From Candidatus Proteinoplasmatales archaeon SG8-5 (GTDB lineage Archaea > Thermoplasmatota > Thermoplasmata > SG8-5): DNA of 12,216 bases. A program made the position numbers and the translations under genes. Positions 8,486-12,216 of this stretch are shown one piece after another; position 1 is the first letter of the stretch, and every line of letters begins with the position of its first letter. The notes below the pieces were generated by a model. That model saw nothing but the letters and a program-made list of their open reading frames with translations. It did not search any database and was not told the origin of the DNA. The stretch spans positions 1 to 12,216 of the forward strand of contig LSSH01000090.1 of NCBI GenBank assembly GCA_001595885.1, in the 5' to 3' direction.

Positions 8486-8491
8486 AGGTGA
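8485..8491 (+). promoter_or_regulatory. Ribosome binding site that fixes the start of the next gene
   Basis: GAGGTGA begins at the last base of the OppF stop codon and sits two bases before the ATG at 8494. The frame is open for a further 35 codons upstream to an ATG at 8389, but that stretch lies inside the OppF gene and has no Shine-Dalgarno sequence. Its translation is also Arg/Gly-rich, unlike a real N-terminus. The start at 8494 is therefore preferred. Confidence 0.75.
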
Positions 8492-8493
8492 AG

Positions 8494-9036
8494 ATGTTAG
8501 ACAAGAACAAGTACGGTATAGTGGACATAATCGGCGTCACCTTTGTGGTGGTCGCCATAATCTCCGCCGGAGGAATATATTACACCGCGTCCACTTACTC
8601 GGACATCAGCAACACACTCACGTCTGCCTCGGTAGGCGTGGCAGAATTCAATATCACTCACTACGAGGACACAGGCACGTACGAGTTCCTGACCACCCTG
8701 ATGATAAACAACCCCTCGAATCTGGATATCAACATATATTCGGTCGAGTTCAATATCTACGCGTATCCATCAGAATCCTTCGGACTGGACCTGTCGCATT
8801 ACATAGCCACGGGACGGGGGATACAGGCCGGGAACAGTACGATTTCTAAGGAATCCACCAGCTACATCTACCAGCGACTTACCACTACATCAAACAGTAT
8901 CGAAGACAACATTAATAACGGGGCCACGTTCGCGGGCCTATCAGGCTTCATACTCTATGAGATCGTCGACTACCCCGAGGTGACGAAGAAGGTCTACTTC
9001 GGTTATTGGAATTGGGTGACCATACATGAGTCGTGA
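8494..9036 (+). CDS. Membrane-anchored protein with outside beta-sandwich, LEA-2-like (function unknown)
   Basis: This is a 180-residue protein with a short charged N-terminus, one membrane helix at about 8-30, and a beta-rich remainder predicted outside the cell. The stretch LMINNPSNLDINIYSVEFNI (69-88) follows the 'N-P-x-x-L-x-I-x-I-x-x-V-x-F-x-I-Y' pattern seen in LEA type-2 (LEA14/WHy) domains. That fold is a small beta-sandwich found in many archaeal membrane-anchored proteins. The alternating hydrophobic pattern continues to the C-terminal YWNW. It starts 8 bases after the OppF stop and overlaps the next gene by 11 bases, so it appears to belong to the transporter operon. It may be an accessory surface subunit, but there is no direct evidence of function. 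The LEA-like assignment is tentative; the gene itself is well supported by its ribosome binding site and coupling. Confidence 0.8.
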   Translation: MLDKNKYGIVDIIGVTFVVVAIISAGGIYYTASTYSDISNTLTSASVGVAEFNITHYEDTGTYEFLTTLMINNPSNLDINIYSVEFNIYAYPSESFGLDLSHYIATGRGIQAGNSTISKESTSYIYQRLTTTSNSIEDNINNGATFAGLSGFILYEIVDYPEVTKKVYFGYWNWVTIHES

Positions 9037-9583
9037 TAGTTACATACCCTGGAAGATCAAGCTCATAATCTGGTCAATCTCAGGCGGAATCATCGTGGCC
9101 TTCTTCATCGGCATGAACATCATGTCCTGGGCCACAAGCTTCAATCCCGGTGGGACCATGATATTCATCAGCCCCCTCGTTTGCGGCTTCATACTTGGAA
9201 TACTGACCTGGGAGTTCGAGATTTCGCACACTGTCTTCGGTACAATACTACTCACCATCACTGCAACGATCGGCATTATTTTCGTCCTCTTATCACCCAA
9301 GATATTCGGAGTGGCCGAGTTCATTGAGGGTTATTATCTGTATGTTATACAGAACATCATCTTGACAGTGGTATTGACCTTCCCGGTCTCGCTTCTCGGT
9401 GCCATTGTCGGCAAGTTCCTGACCGGTACCGCCATACTATCTCCCCAGCTCAAGGCGGAGAGGGCATTCATAAGGGCCGAGACCGAGCAGTGGTACCAAA
9501 TGCTGGAGGAATACATCGAGGCCAAGGAAGCGTCGGGCGCGCCACTCCCGTTCCGCAGGAACGAGGAAGACGCTGAAAAATAA
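9026..9583 (+). CDS. Four-helix integral membrane protein of unknown function
   Basis: This 185-residue protein has four predicted membrane helices at about 11-33, 42-62, 68-90 and 105-136. A charged, probably cytoplasmic helical tail follows (about 141-185, rich in Glu, Lys and Arg, including ERAFIRAETEQWYQMLEEY). I recognise no known family; the layout does not match ABC permeases, which would carry an EAA loop. The ATG at 9026 is preceded by GGGTGA (9014-9019) inside the upstream gene and overlaps that gene by 11 bases, indicating translational coupling. It is the last gene of the operon: its TAA stop is only three bases from the stop of the convergent minus-strand gene. The long acidic/basic tail could contact other subunits or ATPases, but that is speculation. 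Confidence 0.8.
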   Translation: MSRDSYIPWKIKLIIWSISGGIIVAFFIGMNIMSWATSFNPGGTMIFISPLVCGFILGILTWEFEISHTVFGTILLTITATIGIIFVLLSPKIFGVAEFIEGYYLYVIQNIILTVVLTFPVSLLGAIVGKFLTGTAILSPQLKAERAFIRAETEQWYQMLEEYIEAKEASGAPLPFRRNEEDAEK

Positions 9584-9586
9584 TCA

Positions 9587-10588
9587 TCATTTCAGTTCGG
9601 ATGCGCATTTCCTGCAATAGTCCTTCGTATTGAGATTTGAAGTGCCGCACGAGGGGCAGATAATCATGCCATCAGGCAATTTTTCAACATGGGTAAGCTC
9701 CTTGACCTCTTCCTCTGTGTAAAAGTAGGCATCGTCATGGTCCCGAGATGGTTTCTTGGACCCCTGCCCATCAAATCTCTTCAGTCTCGCTGACCGCTCA
9801 CGGTAGTCATCCTGCAGAAACCTCCTGATCACGAAGTACAGGACCGACAAGACCACGAAAACCACCGATGCCGCCCCGGTCAATACAGCCCATCCATAAT
9901 CCTTCCAGAATATGTCTGCATGGCTCAGCTGGGCCTCGACCACGACCATCTCCACATAGTCATTGTAAACGGCCCCACCTATGTTCCCCGAGTAGGTGAA
10001 CGAATCTGCCTGGAGGTCGAGTGTCAGATACTTGACATAACCGGAGGTTCCGTCGTAATAATAATTGGGATCGTACACGTATATCCTTGAAAACCTCTCA
10101 TCGATTTCCACAATTTTGTAAGCTACCATTGCGTGCCCTATCGAACCACCGGCATCGGCCCTCAGCCAGACGCTTATTATCGCAGGATCATCAGACAGGA
10201 TTTTATCCTTCATGAGCCGGTATTTATACGATATGTTCTGACTTATCTGATACCCCAATGTCTGGTCCACCCAAGCCTCTTCCCAGGTGTCCTGGTATTC
10301 GTGAATTATCTTACCGATATCTGTAAACTCGATATCAAAGGTGCAATCGACATCACCCGGCCTGTTCTTCAATCCTTCGTAAAAGAGCACGGACGTAACG
10401 GACACGCCGTAGCAGTGGCCAGGCGTACCTGACCATGAACCATAATTCTGGAAGTTATATCCATCTCTCGTAACATTGAAACCGGTCTCGTAAACGGTGC
10501 TTTGGGCCGAGGTGGTGAATGAGGTGTTTGAAAGAACAAAGAACCAAATAACCGTGATGACGGCCAATAACGGACTCCATAACCTCAC
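9587..10588 (-). CDS. Secreted, membrane-anchored papain/C39-like putative peptidase with cytoplasmic zinc ribbon
   Basis: This 333-residue protein opens with a signal peptide (about 1-28, ending near TTSAQS). The outside domain (about 30-225) contains GTPGHCYGVSVTS with Cys59, GSIGHAMVAYKI with His152, and IYVYDPN with Asp173 and Asn175. That Cys, then G-H-A-x-x-A/V-Y, then Y-D-P-N order is the pattern of papain-fold C39-like cysteine peptidases; Gln47 could be the oxyanion residue. A membrane helix spans about 231-255, followed by a basic, charged linker and a C-terminal zinc ribbon with C311, C314, C325 and C328 (CPSCG...CRKC), which would be cytoplasmic. The start is GTG: a stop codon lies immediately upstream in frame, and GGTGA (complement of 10593-10597) precedes it by four bases. 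The substrate is unknown. The domain layout is clear; catalytic activity is inferred. Confidence 0.85.
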   Translation of the reverse strand: MRLWSPLLAVITVIWFFVLSNTSFTTSAQSTVYETGFNVTRDGYNFQNYGSWSGTPGHCYGVSVTSVLFYEGLKNRPGDVDCTFDIEFTDIGKIIHEYQDTWEEAWVDQTLGYQISQNISYKYRLMKDKILSDDPAIISVWLRADAGGSIGHAMVAYKIVEIDERFSRIYVYDPNYYYDGTSGYVKYLTLDLQADSFTYSGNIGGAVYNDYVEMVVVEAQLSHADIFWKDYGWAVLTGAASVVFVVLSVLYFVIRRFLQDDYRERSARLKRFDGQGSKKPSRDHDDAYFYTEEEVKELTHVEKLPDGMIICPSCGTSNLNTKDYCRKCASELK

Positions 10589-10689
10589 TTATTCACCGTA
10601 CTTACCATGTCGGTTCAGCAATACAAATGTTTTGGTGCAACTCCGAGAATATTTTATAGCCCGTTGGCCATACATGGCAGGTTGAGAGA
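10589..10689. promoter_or_regulatory. Divergent promoter region with a shared AT-rich TATA-like element
   Basis: This 101-base gap separates two divergent genes. The AT-rich element AATATTTTATAG (10648-10659) reads as a TATA-like box in both directions; on the minus strand it is CTATAAAATATT. For aspS, a start site about 26 bases downstream would fall near 10680, giving a leader of roughly 10 bases. This fits the absence of a good Shine-Dalgarno sequence before the ATG at 10690. For the minus-strand gene, the same box would give a leader of about 40 bases. A second weaker candidate for that gene lies near 10621-10630. Start sites are inferred from archaeal spacing rules only. Confidence 0.45.
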
Positions 10690-12021
10690 ATGGAGTCGCA
10701 TAACCTTGCAGAGAGGAAGCAGGCATCCGCGCTGTCCAGTGGCATGACCGGGACCAAGGTCACTGTCGCAGGGTGGCTTCAGGACACCCGGAACCTGGGA
10801 GGAATAGCATTCTTACTTCTGAGAGACCGCACTGGCGTGGTCCAGGTCACCGCACTGAAGAAGAAACTGGGCGACGAGGTATTCACCGAACTGACCTCTA
10901 TTCCGAGGGAATCCGTCCTGGCAGTGACCGGCGAGGTCAAGGAGAACGAGCAGGTCTCCACCGGCTTCGAGATCCTTCCGGAGTCCTATGCAATATTAAG
11001 CCGGGCCGCAACCCCGCTGCCGCTGGGCATAATTGACAAGGTCGGTGTGGAGCTGGACACCCGGCTGAACAACAGGTTCCTAGACCTGAGGAAGGAAGAG
11101 GTCCTGGGGATCTTCAACATACGGAACCTGCTCCTCAAGGGCATGCGCGAATACCTGGGTAATGAGGGATTCATCGAGATCCACACACCGAAGATAGTCG
11201 CCGCCGGTGCGGAGGGCGGGGCCACGCTCTTTCCCATTGAGTACTTCGAAAAGGACGCATATCTGGCTCAGAGCCCGCAGCTGTACAAGCAATTACTCAT
11301 GTCGGCTGGGTTCGACAAGGTCTACGAGCTGGCCCCTGCCTTCAGGGCCGAGAGGTCTGACACGGTCCGTCACCTTGCCGAGTTCGCGTCGTTGGACGTG
11401 GAGTTGAGCTTCATAGACGGTTCAGAGGTTATTATGAATGTCCTTGAAGGTCTGATAACCCACTCTTTTAAAACCGTAATAGACGAAGGCCAGGCCTTCC
11501 TGGATAAACTTGAGGTGGAGTTGAAGGAACCCAGCACTCCATTCCCCAGAATAACGTTCGAGGAATCGGTAGACATACTCGAGCAAAACGGGTTAAGGCT
11601 CCATGGGGATATGGACACCGAGGCCGAGAAGAAGCTGGGAGAGCTCATGCTTAAGGAGCACGGTGCTGAACTCTACTTCATCACCAGCTTCCCGACAGAA
11701 CTGAAGAAAGAGACCTTCTACGCAATGCGGGAGCCTGAGGAACCATCGCTGACCAGGTACTTTGACCTCGACTACAGGGGCGAGGAGCTGGTATCGGGCG
11801 GTCAACGTGAGCATAGGTACAACTTTCTGGTCCAGCAGATGAACGAGATAGGCCTCGACGAAGCCCAGTTTGGATTCTACCTCAATGCCTTCAAGTACGG
11901 CATGCCTCCCCATGGCGGTTTCGGCCTTGGGGTGGAGCGCGTGCTGCACATGATGCTTTCATTACCGAACATCCGGGAATGCGTGCTGTTCCCAAGGGAT
12001 ATGAACCGGATAATTCCATAG
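10690..12021 (+). CDS. aspS: Aspartyl-tRNA synthetase, archaeal type
   Basis: This class IIb synthetase charges tRNA with aspartate in the cytoplasm. Residues about 20-105 form the anticodon-binding OB fold (VTVAGWLQDTRNLGG, then FLLLRDRTGVVQVT). The catalytic core includes GFIEIHTPKI of motif 1 (160-169), the EGGATLFP loop (175-182), the aspartate-pocket QSPQLYKQ (194-201), motif 2 FRAE (218-221) with RHLAEF (227-232), SGGQREHR (369-376) and motif 3 GFGLGVER (410-417). At 443 residues, with no bacterial GAD insertion, it is clearly the archaeal/eukaryal form. Motif 2 has HLAE where HLNE is usual. At the two OB-fold positions tied to tRNA-Asp versus tRNA-Asn discrimination in archaea, it has Q31 and S90, so specificity is unclear. 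Expression is probably from its own TATA box with a very short leader. Confidence 0.97.
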   Translation: MESHNLAERKQASALSSGMTGTKVTVAGWLQDTRNLGGIAFLLLRDRTGVVQVTALKKKLGDEVFTELTSIPRESVLAVTGEVKENEQVSTGFEILPESYAILSRAATPLPLGIIDKVGVELDTRLNNRFLDLRKEEVLGIFNIRNLLLKGMREYLGNEGFIEIHTPKIVAAGAEGGATLFPIEYFEKDAYLAQSPQLYKQLLMSAGFDKVYELAPAFRAERSDTVRHLAEFASLDVELSFIDGSEVIMNVLEGLITHSFKTVIDEGQAFLDKLEVELKEPSTPFPRITFEESVDILEQNGLRLHGDMDTEAEKKLGELMLKEHGAELYFITSFPTELKKETFYAMREPEEPSLTRYFDLDYRGEELVSGGQREHRYNFLVQQMNEIGLDEAQFGFYLNAFKYGMPPHGGFGLGVERVLHMMLSLPNIRECVLFPRDMNRIIP

Positions 12022-12063
12022 TCATACTAAGGGTATTGTTATTATAAAGACCAGTAACAGACA
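12022..12063. terminator. AT-rich convergent intergenic spacer, possible terminator
   Basis: A 42-base gap lies between the aspS stop and the stop of the convergent minus-strand gene. It contains the T-rich run TATTGTTATTAT (12034-12045), which could act as a U-tract terminator for aspS, as is common in archaea. No hairpin is evident. The support is composition only. Confidence 0.25.
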
Positions 12064-12216
12064 TCATCTCTTCGTTATAACCCAGCCTCCGATTATCAAC
12101 GACAGGCTTGCGACAGCCACAACGACGAAGTGCACGGGTCCGGAAAACAGGTTGAACAACTGCGGCATGGCAATCGACATTGTAAATAGTAACACAAAGG
12201 CCACGAACAGTACCAC
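12064..12216 (-). CDS. C-terminal end of a membrane protein (partial, runs out of the window)
   Basis: Reading the minus strand from the window edge gives 50 residues without interruption to a TGA at 12064-12066. The peptide is strongly hydrophobic: a segment VVLFVAFVLLFTMSIAM, a short polar turn (PQLFNLFSGPVH), a second helix FVVVAVASLSLIIGGWVI, and a basic end TKR. This looks like the last two membrane helices of an integral membrane protein whose start is beyond the window. It converges on aspS. The fragment is too short for a family assignment. Support comes from the open frame, the hydrophobic pattern and the typical basic C-terminus. Confidence 0.55.
   Translation of the reverse strand: MVLFVAFVLLFTMSIAMPQLFNLFSGPVHFVVVAVASLSLIIGGWVITKR

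Noticed and set aside
8389..8493. An N-terminal extension of 35 residues for the LEA-2-like protein
   Set aside because: It lies inside the OppF gene, is Arg/Gly-rich without membrane or signal character, and has no ribosome binding site; GAGGTGA sits right before the ATG at 8494.
10578..10580. An ATG start for the minus-strand peptidase-like gene at 10580
   Set aside because: That ATG is out of frame with the signal peptide and catalytic domain; the GTG at 10588 is in frame, preceded by GGTGA, and bounded by an upstream stop.

Overview
This window looks archaeal. The evidence is an archaeal/eukaryal-type aspartyl-tRNA synthetase, TATA-like promoter elements, strong GGAGGTGA ribosome binding sites, and surface proteins held by a C-terminal membrane helix instead of a lipobox. 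I infer a euryarchaeote, possibly of the Thermoplasmatota. That assignment rests on general style and needs a phylogeny of the synthetase to confirm.

Positions 1-9583 (+ strand) form one tightly packed operon for an ABC importer of the peptide/nickel/oligosaccharide (Opp/Dpp) family. In order it holds a substrate-binding protein (5' end outside the window), a DppB/OppB-type permease, a DppC/OppC-type permease, a DppD/OppD-type ATPase and a DppF/OppF-type ATPase. Two small membrane proteins of unknown function follow. Apart from a 79-base gap after the binding protein, which holds a striking palindrome, the genes are 12 bases or less apart or overlap, and most have clear Shine-Dalgarno sequences.

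The unusual feature is the amount of extracytoplasmic protein built into the transporter. The binding protein carries two C-terminal Ig-like (Big/invasin-like) domains and a membrane anchor. The DppB-type permease has about 360 extra residues with Ig-like character in the outer loop between TM1 and TM2. The DppC-type permease has about 450 extra residues in the equivalent loop, forming about eight repeats of PQQ/quinoprotein-like beta-propeller type. Conventional permeases of these families are about 300-340 residues; these are 685 and 769. The first downstream protein is also mostly an outside-facing beta-sandwich. The inference is that the importer builds a large surface assembly around its translocation pore.

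Positions 9587-10588 (- strand) converge on the operon. They encode a secreted, membrane-anchored protein with a papain/C39-like Cys-His-Asp pattern outside and a zinc ribbon inside. A 101-base divergent promoter region separates it from aspS (10690-12021, +). The last 153 bases hold the 3' end of a minus-strand membrane-protein gene that runs out of the window. No tRNA, rRNA, CRISPR array or insertion sequence was seen, and there is no gene-free stretch above 300 bases.
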